Assembly: GCA_035948415.1 (NCBI GenBank)
Contig: DASZJD010000130.1
Coordinates: forward strand, 1-34,773
Length of the DNA: 34,773 nt
Direction: 5' to 3'
Source: Acidimicrobiia bacterium
Lineage (GTDB): Bacteria > Actinomycetota > Acidimicrobiia > IMCC26256 > PALSA-555
Translations under genes and position numbers: made by a program
Notes under the pieces: generated by a model
What the model was told of the DNA's origin: nothing
What the model saw: only the letters and a program-made list of their open reading frames with translations
Databases searched by the model: none
Shown here: positions 23,817-30,818 of the stretch, piece by piece
How positions within the stretch are numbered: position 1 is the stretch's first letter
Layout of the letters: every line of letters begins with the position of its first letter

Positions 23817-24955
23817 AGCCGCGCCGCGTTCGTCGACACCATCGCCCGCACCTCGTCGAGGGGCAGACCTCGGAACTGGTGCTCGATGGTCAGGCGCGAG
23901 CTCGGCCAATCGCTCGTGTCGTGCGGATAGTCGGAGGACCAGCACACGTGGCCCGGGTGCAGGCGGTCGAGGTGCTCGAGCCCGACCCGGTCGACGATGA
24001 ACGTGGCCCACACGTTGCGGCGGAACAGCTCGCTGGGCATCGCCTGCATGCGCTCGACCGCCTCACCCACCCAGCGGTAGCGCAGGAACATGGCGTCGAG
24101 CTGCTCGAGCGCGGTCGGGATCCAACCGATCCCGGCCTCGGCGAGGGCCACCCGGACGCCCGGGCAGCGCTCGAAGGCGCCGGAGAACAGCAGCGTGGCC
24201 GCCAGCTCGATGGCGTGGGCGCCGGCCTTCGCGGCGCCGGCCACGGCGAGGAACGACAGCGCCCGCGTGTCCGGCCAACGGGACACGCGAGGCGCCACGA
24301 AGCTGCCGATGTGCACCGCGGCCGGGAGCCCGGACGCCTCCACCGCCCCCCAGAAGCGCTCGTCGTCCGGCTCGGGGTCGCGGCTGCCGTTCGGGAAGCA
24401 GGACAGGAGGAACCCGCGGTGGCCGAGGGCCAGGGCGACCTCCAGCTCGGCGAGGGCGTCGTCCACGCCCGTGGTCGGCATGACCGCGAGCCCGGAGAGG
24501 CGGCCGCCGGTGTCGCGGCAGAACTCGGCCAGCCACTCGTTGTACGCCCGGACGCAGCAGCGCTGGAGGTCGCGCTCGTGGGCGCAGACGCGGGCGCCTT
24601 CGAGCGTCACCGACGGGTAGAGCACCTGGCGGTCGACGCCGTCGGCGTCGAGGTCGGCGAGACGGGCCTTGGCGTCGTAGCTGCCCGGCCGCATGTCCGA
24701 GTAGCGGCCGCCGTCGGCGCGGAACTGCACGACGCTGAGCCCGGCGGTGGCGCTGAGCCCGACCGGCCGGGTGGCGGCGCCGTCGTCGAACACCCACCGG
24801 TCGCCGCCGTGGTCGTCGCGGACAACGCGTGGTGCCCGGTCCCGCCACTGCGGCGGGACGCGGTCCTGCCACAGGTCCGGCGGCTCGTTGACGTGGGCGT
24901 CGGCGTCGACGATCGGGACGTCGAGGTCGGCGATCGAGCGGAACGTGCGCTCCAC
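23750..24955 (-). CDS. Amidohydrolase family protein (amidohydrolase-2 / decarboxylase type)
   Basis: A 401-residue metal-dependent hydrolase-fold protein of the amidohydrolase-2 group, which includes decarboxylases and hydrolases of ring acids. Metal and catalytic motifs: VDADAHVNEPPDLW (16-29, His21), VHIGSF (His215), and SSDYPHDTSDWP (340-351, Asp342). The single His in DADAH is normal for this group. The GTG start is 17 nt after the methyltransferase stop on the same strand, so it may be third gene of the radical SAM operon, although no ribosome site is visible. The C-terminal tail (after NAARLYGLD, about 18 residues) is encoded antisense to the end of the second ArsI-like gene. The substrate is unknown. 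Confidence 0.88.
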   Translation of the reverse strand: MERTFRSIADLDVPIVDADAHVNEPPDLWQDRVPPQWRDRAPRVVRDDHGGDRWVFDDGAATRPVGLSATAGLSVVQFRADGGRYSDMRPGSYDAKARLADLDADGVDRQVLYPSVTLEGARVCAHERDLQRCCVRAYNEWLAEFCRDTGGRLSGLAVMPTTGVDDALAELEVALALGHRGFLLSCFPNGSRDPEPDDERFWGAVEASGLPAAVHIGSFVAPRVSRWPDTRALSFLAVAGAAKAGAHAIELAATLLFSGAFERCPGVRVALAEAGIGWIPTALEQLDAMFLRYRWVGEAVERMQAMPSELFRRNVWATFIVDRVGLEHLDRLHPGHVCWSSDYPHDTSDWPSSRLTIEHQFRGLPLDEVRAMVSTNAARLYGLDVASASRGSNTSESARTV

Positions 24956-24972
24956 GGCGGGCGACGCGGGTC

Positions 24973-25767
24973 TCAGGCCTTCGCGGCGACGAGCAGCGAG
25001 TAGCCGGCGATCCCCTCGCGCACGGCCCGCTCGGCCGCGGCCACCCGGTCGAGCGCGGCGTCGAAGTCGACGCCGTCGAGGGCCGCGACCTTGGCCAGGC
25101 GGAAGGCCCGCAGGCGGCCGTCGATCTGGCTGATCATCTCGGCCAGGGCATCGTCGTGGGCCTCGGTGCGGGTCACGGTGAGGCCGGCGCGGTCGAGCAG
25201 CGCCACGTAGTCGGCCACGGGCCGGGCGTCGGCCATGCAGGCGACCCACCCCGCCAGGCTCTGCAGCTCGGCGTCGAGCCGGGCCGGGTCGAGGGCCACG
25301 TCGGTGATCCCGACCCGGCCCCCCGGCCTCAGCACCCGTGCCATCTCGGCGGCGGCGGTGGGCTTGTCGGGGAAGGTGCAGAAGGCGCACTCGCAGACGA
25401 CGGCGTCGACCGAGGCGTCGGGCAGCGGGATGCGCTCGGCGTCGCCGACGTGGAACCGCACCTGCTCGGCCACGCCCCGCTCGGCGGCCAGGGCGCTGGC
25501 GCGCGCCACCGCCTCGACGCCGAGGTCGACCCCGTCGACGGCGACGCCGAACTCGGCCGCCAGCAGGAAGGCGGTGGCGCCCGGTCCGCTGGCGACGTCG
25601 AGGACGCGCTGCCCGGCGCGCAGGTCGAGGGCCTGCCCGAGCCGCCGGGTGAGGGCCAGGCCGCCGGGGTGGTAGCTCTCGCCGAGCATCAGCGCCACCG
25701 CGTCGTGCTGGTAGGCGGCGGCGCAACAGACCTTGACGTCGGCTGCGGTCGGGCCGGAGGCGGTCAC
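24973..25767 (-). CDS. Cysteine-rich SAM-dependent methyltransferase, translationally coupled to the radical SAM gene
   Basis: A 264-residue class I methyltransferase: motif I RVLDVASGPGATA (54-66), acidic loop VDGVDLG, and VCECAFCTFPDK in the motif IV region. It has cysteines at 14, 15, 125, 127, 130 and 177 (VKVCCAAAY, VCECAFC, WVACMAD), placed near the N-terminus and around the active site. That resembles the logic, though not the exact motifs, of ArsM arsenite methyltransferases, which bind their metalloid through cysteines. The GTG start overlaps the radical SAM stop by 4 nt (GTGA). A thiophilic or metalloid substrate is my inference; an ordinary organic substrate linked to the radical SAM product is the alternative. 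Confidence 0.85.
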   Translation of the reverse strand: MTASGPTAADVKVCCAAAYQHDAVALMLGESYHPGGLALTRRLGQALDLRAGQRVLDVASGPGATAFLLAAEFGVAVDGVDLGVEAVARASALAAERGVAEQVRFHVGDAERIPLPDASVDAVVCECAFCTFPDKPTAAAEMARVLRPGGRVGITDVALDPARLDAELQSLAGWVACMADARPVADYVALLDRAGLTVTRTEAHDDALAEMISQIDGRLRAFRLAKVAALDGVDFDAALDRVAAAERAVREGIAGYSLLVAAKA

Positions 25768-27317
25768 CGCAGGGCCCGGCCGACGTTCGTCGCGTTCGCC
25801 GGGACGTGCCCGTCGCCGTCGGCCTCGTGGGTCTTCGAGCCGTACCGGGTCGTGAGCAGCACCGGCTGCAGGTCCGTCGCGTTCGGCACGATGGTCGGCA
25901 CCGACACGCCGCTCAGCTGCTCGCGGACCTCCTCCCGGTAGCCGACCGAGTTGTAGGCGCAGAAGGGGATCAGCCGCCCGTCGGGGGTGATCTCCTCGAC
26001 GCAGCACTTCATGAGCTGCTTGACGTTCAGCGTGTACGGGTCCTGGAAGTCCTGGATCACGATCATGAACGCCGAGTCGGTGAGCGTCTTCAGCGCCTCG
26101 GGCAGGTCGATCCCGCACACCGCGCACTCGAGCTGCTCCTGGGTCATCTCGGTGCCGGGCGTGGCGGTGGCGCTCCAGAGCTTCTCGAGGGCGTGGCGGA
26201 TGTCCATGTCCGGCATGACGCGGTTGCTGACGTAGTCGAGGTAGTCCTCGATCTTGATCAGGCGCGGGATCGGCACCACGTTCTCGCCGTCGATGAGCAG
26301 GTAGGTGATGCTCCGACAGGTGGGGAAGCAGCACGGCACCGGGAAGAAGTCCGAGACCCGGAACCACTCCGGCACCTGGTCCGCGAGGCCGTGGACGATC
26401 TCCGCGTTCGTGAGCCGCTGCATCGGGTCGAACTCGATGTGGCGGCCGGAGTGGGTCACGGGCTGGAACGCCACCGAGCGGACGGCGGGGTGCTGGATCC
26501 CGAAGCGGACGATGTCGCCGAGCTCGTGCTCGTTCAGGCCCTGCTCGATCGCGGCGACGAGGGTCACCGTGAGCCCGGCCTCGGCACAGTGGTCGAGGGC
26601 GGCCTGCTTGGCCCGGCGGAGGTCGCGGCCGCGGATCTCGAGGTGGGTGCGCTCGTTGAAGCCGTCGAACTGCAGGTAGATGTTCGGCTTGCGGTCGAAG
26701 CTGGCGAGCGCCTCGACGAAGCGCCGGTCGTGGGCGAGCTTGATCCCGTTCGTGTTCAGGTTGACCGTGCGCACGCCCTTGTCCATCGCCAGCTGGATGA
26801 AGTCGAGGATCAGGGGGTGGATCGTGGGCTCCCCGCCGGAGTACATGACGACCTCGGGCTCGCCCTCGGAGGCGACGAAGGCGTCGAGGGCGGTGGCGCA
26901 CTGCTCCATCGTGAGCGAGAACCCGTCGGGCTGGTGGCCCGAGTCGGCGAAGCAGATCGGGCAGTCGAGGTTGCAGTTGGTGTTGACCTCGATGATCCCG
27001 AGGCAGGCGTGCTGCTTGTGGTCCGGGCAGAGCCCGCAGTCGAGGGGGCACCCGTCGACGACCTCGGTCTGGGTCTCGAGCGGCATCGTGCCCGGCTTGT
27101 TGAAGCGCAGCGAGTCGAAGTACATCTGCGCGTCGCCGTAGAGGAGCGCCTCGAACTGCCCGTGCTCCTTGCAGCGCTTCCGCATGAAGACGCGGTTGTC
27201 CTTGACGTTGACCTCGGCGTCGACGACGGTCTTGCAGACCGGGCAGATGCTCTTCGTGTACTCGAGGAACACCTCGTCGCGGTCGACCTTCTGCCGCGGC
27301 GAATTCGTGATCGTCAT
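25764..27317 (-). CDS. Radical SAM protein of the Tes/MJ0619-like family
   Basis: A 517-residue radical SAM enzyme with about 20 cysteines. The SAM-cluster motif is CNLDCPIC (Cys115, 119, 122), with SGGEP at 160-164. Ahead of it are CPVC (25, 28) and RCKEHG (Cys49), then GCPLDCGLCPDH (Cys90, 94, 97). Later come PVPCCFPTC (329-334), CAVC (398, 401), and KCCVEEITPDGRLIPFCAYN (438-453). This layout, with a rubredoxin-like N-terminal site and extra Fe-S clusters, matches the family of archaeal tetraether lipid synthase (Tes, MJ0619) and its bacterial relatives, which join unactivated carbons. GGGAGGG precedes the ATG. Its partner methyltransferase overlaps by 4 nt. Family resemblance is strong by eye; the lipid role is not established here. 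Confidence 0.88.
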   Translation of the reverse strand: MTITNSPRQKVDRDEVFLEYTKSICPVCKTVVDAEVNVKDNRVFMRKRCKEHGQFEALLYGDAQMYFDSLRFNKPGTMPLETQTEVVDGCPLDCGLCPDHKQHACLGIIEVNTNCNLDCPICFADSGHQPDGFSLTMEQCATALDAFVASEGEPEVVMYSGGEPTIHPLILDFIQLAMDKGVRTVNLNTNGIKLAHDRRFVEALASFDRKPNIYLQFDGFNERTHLEIRGRDLRRAKQAALDHCAEAGLTVTLVAAIEQGLNEHELGDIVRFGIQHPAVRSVAFQPVTHSGRHIEFDPMQRLTNAEIVHGLADQVPEWFRVSDFFPVPCCFPTCRSITYLLIDGENVVPIPRLIKIEDYLDYVSNRVMPDMDIRHALEKLWSATATPGTEMTQEQLECAVCGIDLPEALKTLTDSAFMIVIQDFQDPYTLNVKQLMKCCVEEITPDGRLIPFCAYNSVGYREEVREQLSGVSVPTIVPNATDLQPVLLTTRYGSKTHEADGDGHVPANATNVGRALR

Positions 27318-27355
27318 GTGGACCGCCCTCCCAGACCCGGCTCCCCGGCTCCCGT

Positions 27356-27361
27356 ACCTTA
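27356..27361 (-). promoter_or_regulatory. Candidate -10 (TAAGGT) of the radical SAM operon
   Basis: On the minus strand TAAGGT lies 38 nt upstream of the radical SAM ATG, inside one of the few AT-rich patches of the 175-bp divergent gap. A start near 27349 would give a short leader containing the GGGAGGG ribosome site. Confidence 0.35.
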
Positions 27362-27492
27362 TTGATGTCTTCGCCGCCACGGCTGGCTCCGGATGCCTCG
27401 GCCCTCCGAGCGGGCTCGGGGTCGGGGCTTCAGAGCGGCCCTCACGGTGCCGATGCTTCGGCCTGGGCCGTGCGACCACGGGAGGACGGGCC

Positions 27493-28152
27493 TTGAAGGT
27501 GCTGGCGGTCGGGGCCCACCCCGACGACGTGGAGCTCGGCTGCGGGGCCACGCTGCTCCGGCACGTCGCCACCGGCGACGAGGTCACGATCCTCGTCCTG
27601 ACGACGGGCCAGCGGGGCCGGGTCGAGGGCTTGAGCCGACGGGCCGAGCAGGAGGAGGCCGCCCGCCGCCTCGGTGTCGGCCTGCGCTGGGCCACGTTCC
27701 AGGACGGGTCGGTGCCCGACGGGCCCGAGACGGTCACCGTGATCGACGAGGCCCTCGCGGCCACGAGGGCCGAGGTCCTCTACACCCACGCCTCCCGGGA
27801 CACCCACCAGGACCACCGGGCGACGGCGACCGCGAGCCTGGCGGCGGCCCGACGGCTGGCCACGATCCTCCAGTACGAGACGCCGTCCACCCAGGCGTTC
27901 GAGCCCACGATCTACGTGGACGTGGCCGGCACGGTCGAGGAGAAGCTGGCGACCCTGCGCTCCCACCTGTCCCAGGTGCTGCGCCAGGGGCCGGTCGACC
28001 TCGAGGCGATCGAGGCCCAGGCCCGGTTCCGGGGCTTCCAGGGCCGGGTCCGCTACGCCGAGGCCTTCGAGCCGGCTCGGCTGGTCTGGAACCTCGCCCA
28101 GCCGGCCGCCGGCGCGGCGGTGCTGCCGTTCGCGGTCGCCGCTACCGGCTGA
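27493..28152 (+). CDS. PIG-L/LmbE-family N-deacetylase
   Basis: A 219-residue zinc-dependent deacetylase of the PIG-L/LmbE family. The zinc site is AHPDDVELG (His9, Asp12), completed by His108 in THQDHRAT (104-111); the general-base Asp11 is in place. Relatives remove acetyl groups from GlcNAc-linked compounds, for example MshB and BshB in mycothiol and bacillithiol synthesis. Because this copy is short and outside any thiol-synthesis context, its substrate is open. I choose the TTG at 27493 because GGGAGGA lies 6-7 nt upstream and the protein then begins MKVLAVGAHPDD, the normal family start. It is divergent from the radical SAM gene and overlaps the leuD end by 11 bp. Confidence 0.88.
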   Translation: MKVLAVGAHPDDVELGCGATLLRHVATGDEVTILVLTTGQRGRVEGLSRRAEQEEAARRLGVGLRWATFQDGSVPDGPETVTVIDEALAATRAEVLYTHASRDTHQDHRATATASLAAARRLATILQYETPSTQAFEPTIYVDVAGTVEEKLATLRSHLSQVLRQGPVDLEAIEAQARFRGFQGRVRYAEAFEPARLVWNLAQPAAGAAVLPFAVAATG

Positions 28153-28744
28153 CGCTCGGCAGCCAGCCCGGCCGTCGGGCCTCGTGGGCGGCGATCTCGC
28201 CGTCGTGCCCGAGCGTCAGTGCGATGTCGTCGAGACCGTGCAGCAGCCGGTGGTGGGTGTGGTCGTCGAGCTCGAACGGCTCGTCGAGGTCGAGGGCGGG
28301 GACTGCCACCCGCCGATCGACGACGTCCACCACCACCTCGAGGGTCGGGTCGTCGTCGAGGGCGTCGAGCATGCGGCGGACCACCGGCTCGGGGAGGACG
28401 ACCGGCACCAGGCCGCCCTTCAGCGCGTTCGTCCGGAAGATGTCGCCGAACCGGGGCGAGATGACCGCCTCGAAGCCGTAGTCCTGGAGCGCCCAGACCG
28501 CGTGCTCCCGGGACGAGCCGGTCCCGAAGTTCGGGCCCGCCACGAGGACGCGGACGTCGTCGTGCTGGAAGTGGGCCCGGTTCAGCACGAAGTCGCTGCT
28601 CTCTCGCCACTCCGAGAACAGGCCCTCGCCGAAGCCCGTGCGCTCGACCCGCTTCAGCCAGTCGCTCGGGATGATCTGGTCGGTGTCGACGTCGGACCGG
28701 TCGAGCGGCACCGCCCGGCCGACGATCTCGCGGACGGGGTCCAC
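28142..28744 (-). CDS. leuD: 3-isopropylmalate dehydratase small subunit
   Basis: A 200-residue LeuD, the swivel domain of isopropylmalate isomerase. It shows DRSDVDTDQIIPSDWLKR near the N-terminus, then VLVAGPNFGTGSSREHAVWA, the conserved substrate-binding loop, and ISPRFGDIFRTNALKGG. With LeuC it converts 2-isopropylmalate to 3-isopropylmalate. The GTG start is 2 nt after the leuC stop, so the two are made together as subunits of one enzyme. The 3' end overlaps the convergent PIG-L gene by 11 bp. leuB is not in the window. Confidence 0.96.
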   Translation of the reverse strand: MDPVREIVGRAVPLDRSDVDTDQIIPSDWLKRVERTGFGEGLFSEWRESSDFVLNRAHFQHDDVRVLVAGPNFGTGSSREHAVWALQDYGFEAVISPRFGDIFRTNALKGGLVPVVLPEPVVRRMLDALDDDPTLEVVVDVVDRRVAVPALDLDEPFELDDHTHHRLLHGLDDIALTLGHDGEIAAHEARRPGWLPSVSR

Positions 28745-28746
28745 TG

Positions 28747-30144
28747 CTACACCAGCTCGTCGGGGGCCGCGAAGTGGCCCGCGACCGCGGGCGCGGGCGC
28801 CACCGCCGGCGACACCAGGTGGGTCCGGCCGCCCTTGCCCTGGCGGCCCTCGAAGTTCCGGTTCGACGTCGAGGCGCAGCGCTCGCCCGGCTCGAGCTTG
28901 TCGGGGTTCATGGCCAGGCACATCGAGCAGCCGGGCTCCCGCCACTCGAAGCCGGCGGCCCGGAACACCCGGTCGAGCCCTTCCGCCTCCGCCTCGGCCT
29001 TGACCCGCTGGGACCCCGGCACGACGAGGGCCCGCAGCCCGTCGCGCACGGATCGGCCGTCCAGCACCCGGGCCGCCGAGCGCAGGTCCTCGAGACGGGC
29101 GTTCGTGCAGGAGCCGATGAACACGGTGTCGACGGCGATGTCGCGGATCGGGGTCCCTGGCTCCAGCCCCATGTAGCGCAGCGCCAGGCGGGCGGCGTCG
29201 CGCTGGTGCGGCTCGGTGAAGGAGTCCGGGTCCGGGACGGCGTCGTCGATGGTCACGGTCTGGCCCGGGTTCGTGCCCCACGACACCGCCGGGCGCAGCC
29301 GGGCCGCGTCGAGGCTGACCTCGTGGTCGAAGGTGGCGTCGGCGTCGGTCGCCAGCGTCTGCCACTCGTCGAGGGCTCGCTCCCACGCCGCGCCGCGGGG
29401 CGCGAAGGGCCGACCCTCGAGGTACGAGAAGGTGGTGGCGTCGGGCGCGACCATGCCGGCGCGGGCGCCGGCCTCGATCGACATGTTGCACACGGTCATG
29501 CGGCCCTCCATCGAGAGGCCGCGGATCGCCGACCCCCGGTACTCGATGATCGAGCCGATGCCGCCGCCGGTGCCGACCCGGGCGATGATCGACAGGACCA
29601 CGTCCTTGGCCGTCACGCCGGCCGGCAGGTCCCCGTCGACGGTGACCGCCATCGTCCCGGGGCGGCTCTGGGGCAGGGTCTGGGTCGCCAGCACGTGCTC
29701 GACCTCGCTGGTGCCGATCCCGACGGCGAGGGCCCCGAAGGCGCCGTGGGTCGACGTGTGGCTGTCCCCGCACACGATCGTCATGCCGGGCAGGGTCAGG
29801 CCCTGCTCGGGCCCGATGATGTGCACGATCCCCTGGCCGGGGTCGCCCCGGCCGTAGAGGCGAACCCCGAACTCGTCGCAGTTGCGGGCCAGCACCTCGA
29901 TCTGGCGGGCCGAGACGGGGTCGGCGATGGGCCGGTCCACGTCCGTGGTCGGCACGTTGTGGTCCATCGTCGCCACGGTCAGGTCCGGTCGGCGAACCCC
30001 ACGGCCGTGGAGGCGCAGCCCGTCGAAGGCCTGGGGCGAGGTCACCTCGTGGATGAGGTGCAGGTCGATGTAGAGGAGGTCGGGCTCGCCGGGCGCGGCG
30101 CGGACCACGTGGCGGTCCCAAACCTTCTCCGACAGCGTGGCCAT
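28747..30144 (-). CDS. leuC: 3-isopropylmalate dehydratase large subunit
   Basis: A 465-residue aconitase-family subunit. The [4Fe-4S] ligands are Cys346 ([13 protein letters not shown]), Cys406 and Cys409 (GCSMCLAMN). Other signatures are MDHNVPT (60-66), [17 protein letters not shown] (124-140) and [19 protein letters not shown] near the C-terminus. The length is standard for bacterial LeuC. GGGAGGG before the ATG settles the start; upstream in-frame sequence is not LeuC-like. It is divergent from the winged-helix gene across 120 bp that hold an 11-bp-spaced GAAAC repeat. Unlike leuA, no leader peptide or terminator is evident upstream. Confidence 0.97.
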   Translation of the reverse strand: MATLSEKVWDRHVVRAAPGEPDLLYIDLHLIHEVTSPQAFDGLRLHGRGVRRPDLTVATMDHNVPTTDVDRPIADPVSARQIEVLARNCDEFGVRLYGRGDPGQGIVHIIGPEQGLTLPGMTIVCGDSHTSTHGAFGALAVGIGTSEVEHVLATQTLPQSRPGTMAVTVDGDLPAGVTAKDVVLSIIARVGTGGGIGSIIEYRGSAIRGLSMEGRMTVCNMSIEAGARAGMVAPDATTFSYLEGRPFAPRGAAWERALDEWQTLATDADATFDHEVSLDAARLRPAVSWGTNPGQTVTIDDAVPDPDSFTEPHQRDAARLALRYMGLEPGTPIRDIAVDTVFIGSCTNARLEDLRSAARVLDGRSVRDGLRALVVPGSQRVKAEAEAEGLDRVFRAAGFEWREPGCSMCLAMNPDKLEPGERCASTSNRNFEGRQGKGGRTHLVSPAVAPAPAVAGHFAAPDELV

Positions 30145-30222
30145 GGGCCCTCCCGGCGCCCCAGTCTGCCAGCCCCGATTCCGGCCGGCCCCGGAGATCG
30201 CCAGCGACCCCTTCACCGGGGC

Positions 30223-30238
30223 GAAACCAAACCGAAAC
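30223..30238. promoter_or_regulatory. GAAAC direct repeat with 11-bp period between leuC and the winged-helix gene
   Basis: GAAAC occurs at 30223-30227 and 30234-30238, one helical turn apart, with AAACC between. OmpR/PhoB-type DNA-binding domains bind head-to-tail dimers on such 11-bp direct repeats. The site is 26-42 nt upstream of a gene for just such a domain, so autoregulation, and control of leuCD, is plausible. Confidence 0.4.
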
Positions 30239-30248
30239 ACGCCCTGCC

Positions 30249-30254
30249 TACCGT
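30249..30254 (+). promoter_or_regulatory. Candidate -10 (TACCGT) of the winged-helix gene
   Basis: TACCGT ends 10 nt before the ATG at 30265, giving a leader of only a few bases. It is directly downstream of the GAAAC repeat. Confidence 0.4.
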
Positions 30255-30264
30255 GACGGCCGAC

Positions 30265-30768
30265 ATGGACGACGTCGCCCTCGTCCGATGGCCCGACGAC
30301 GCCGGCCGGCTGGAGGCCCTGCGCGCCGCTCGGTCACCACGGCTGCTGCTCGTGGGCTCGGGCGTCACGCCGCCGGTGGTCCGCGACCCGCTCGAGGACT
30401 GGGTGCGGCTGCCCGCCGACGACTCCGAGTTGGGGGCTCGGCTCGAGACGCTGCGGGCCCGAGGCGGAGCGGGCGCCGCCGTCCCCGAGGTCGACGGCGA
30501 CGGGCTGCTCCACTACCGGGACCGCTGGGTCGCGCTGTCACCGGTCGAGCGGTCGCTCGCCGTTGCCCTCACCGAGCGGTTCGGCGCCGTGGTCGGGCGA
30601 GACGCGCTGGCCCGGCGGGCGTGGCCGGACGGGACCCCGACCCGGAACGCCCTCGACGTGCACGTCCTTCGCTTCCGCCGCCGCATCGCCCCGCTCGGGC
30701 TCGAGCTGCGCACCGTCCGCGCCCGCGGCTACCTCCTCCAAGGCGCGCTCGGCACCGGAGCCGCCTGA
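30265..30768 (+). CDS. OmpR/PhoB-type winged-helix regulator without a receiver domain
   Basis: A 167-residue protein. Residues 90-160 are a winged-helix DNA-binding domain of OmpR/PhoB type: [20 protein letters not shown], then [13 protein letters not shown], the recognition helix [13 protein letters not shown] and the wing [12 protein letters not shown]. Residues 1-80 contain a short strand-like stretch RLLLVGSGV, but no receiver signature (no acidic pair, phospho-acceptor Asp or conserved Lys), so it is not a normal response regulator. It is divergent from leuCD and 50 bp upstream of hyuA. It may be a one-component regulator for one of these, perhaps sensing through its N-terminal region. 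The target is inferred from position only. Confidence 0.8.
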   Translation: MDDVALVRWPDDAGRLEALRAARSPRLLLVGSGVTPPVVRDPLEDWVRLPADDSELGARLETLRARGGAGAAVPEVDGDGLLHYRDRWVALSPVERSLAVALTERFGAVVGRDALARRAWPDGTPTRNALDVHVLRFRRRIAPLGLELRTVRARGYLLQGALGTGAA

Positions 30769-30806
30769 GGGCCGAGCCCCTCGGACCGGCGTCGGCCGCG
30801 CCGCGC

Positions 30807-30812
30807 GACGCT
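30807..30812 (+). promoter_or_regulatory. -10-like GACGCT, leaderless promoter of hyuA
   Basis: GACGCT ends 6 nt before the GTG start of hyuA, the spacing seen at other leaderless genes here. The first base departs from the TAnnnT form, so confidence is modest. Confidence 0.35.
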
Positions 30813-30818
30813 GGCGCC

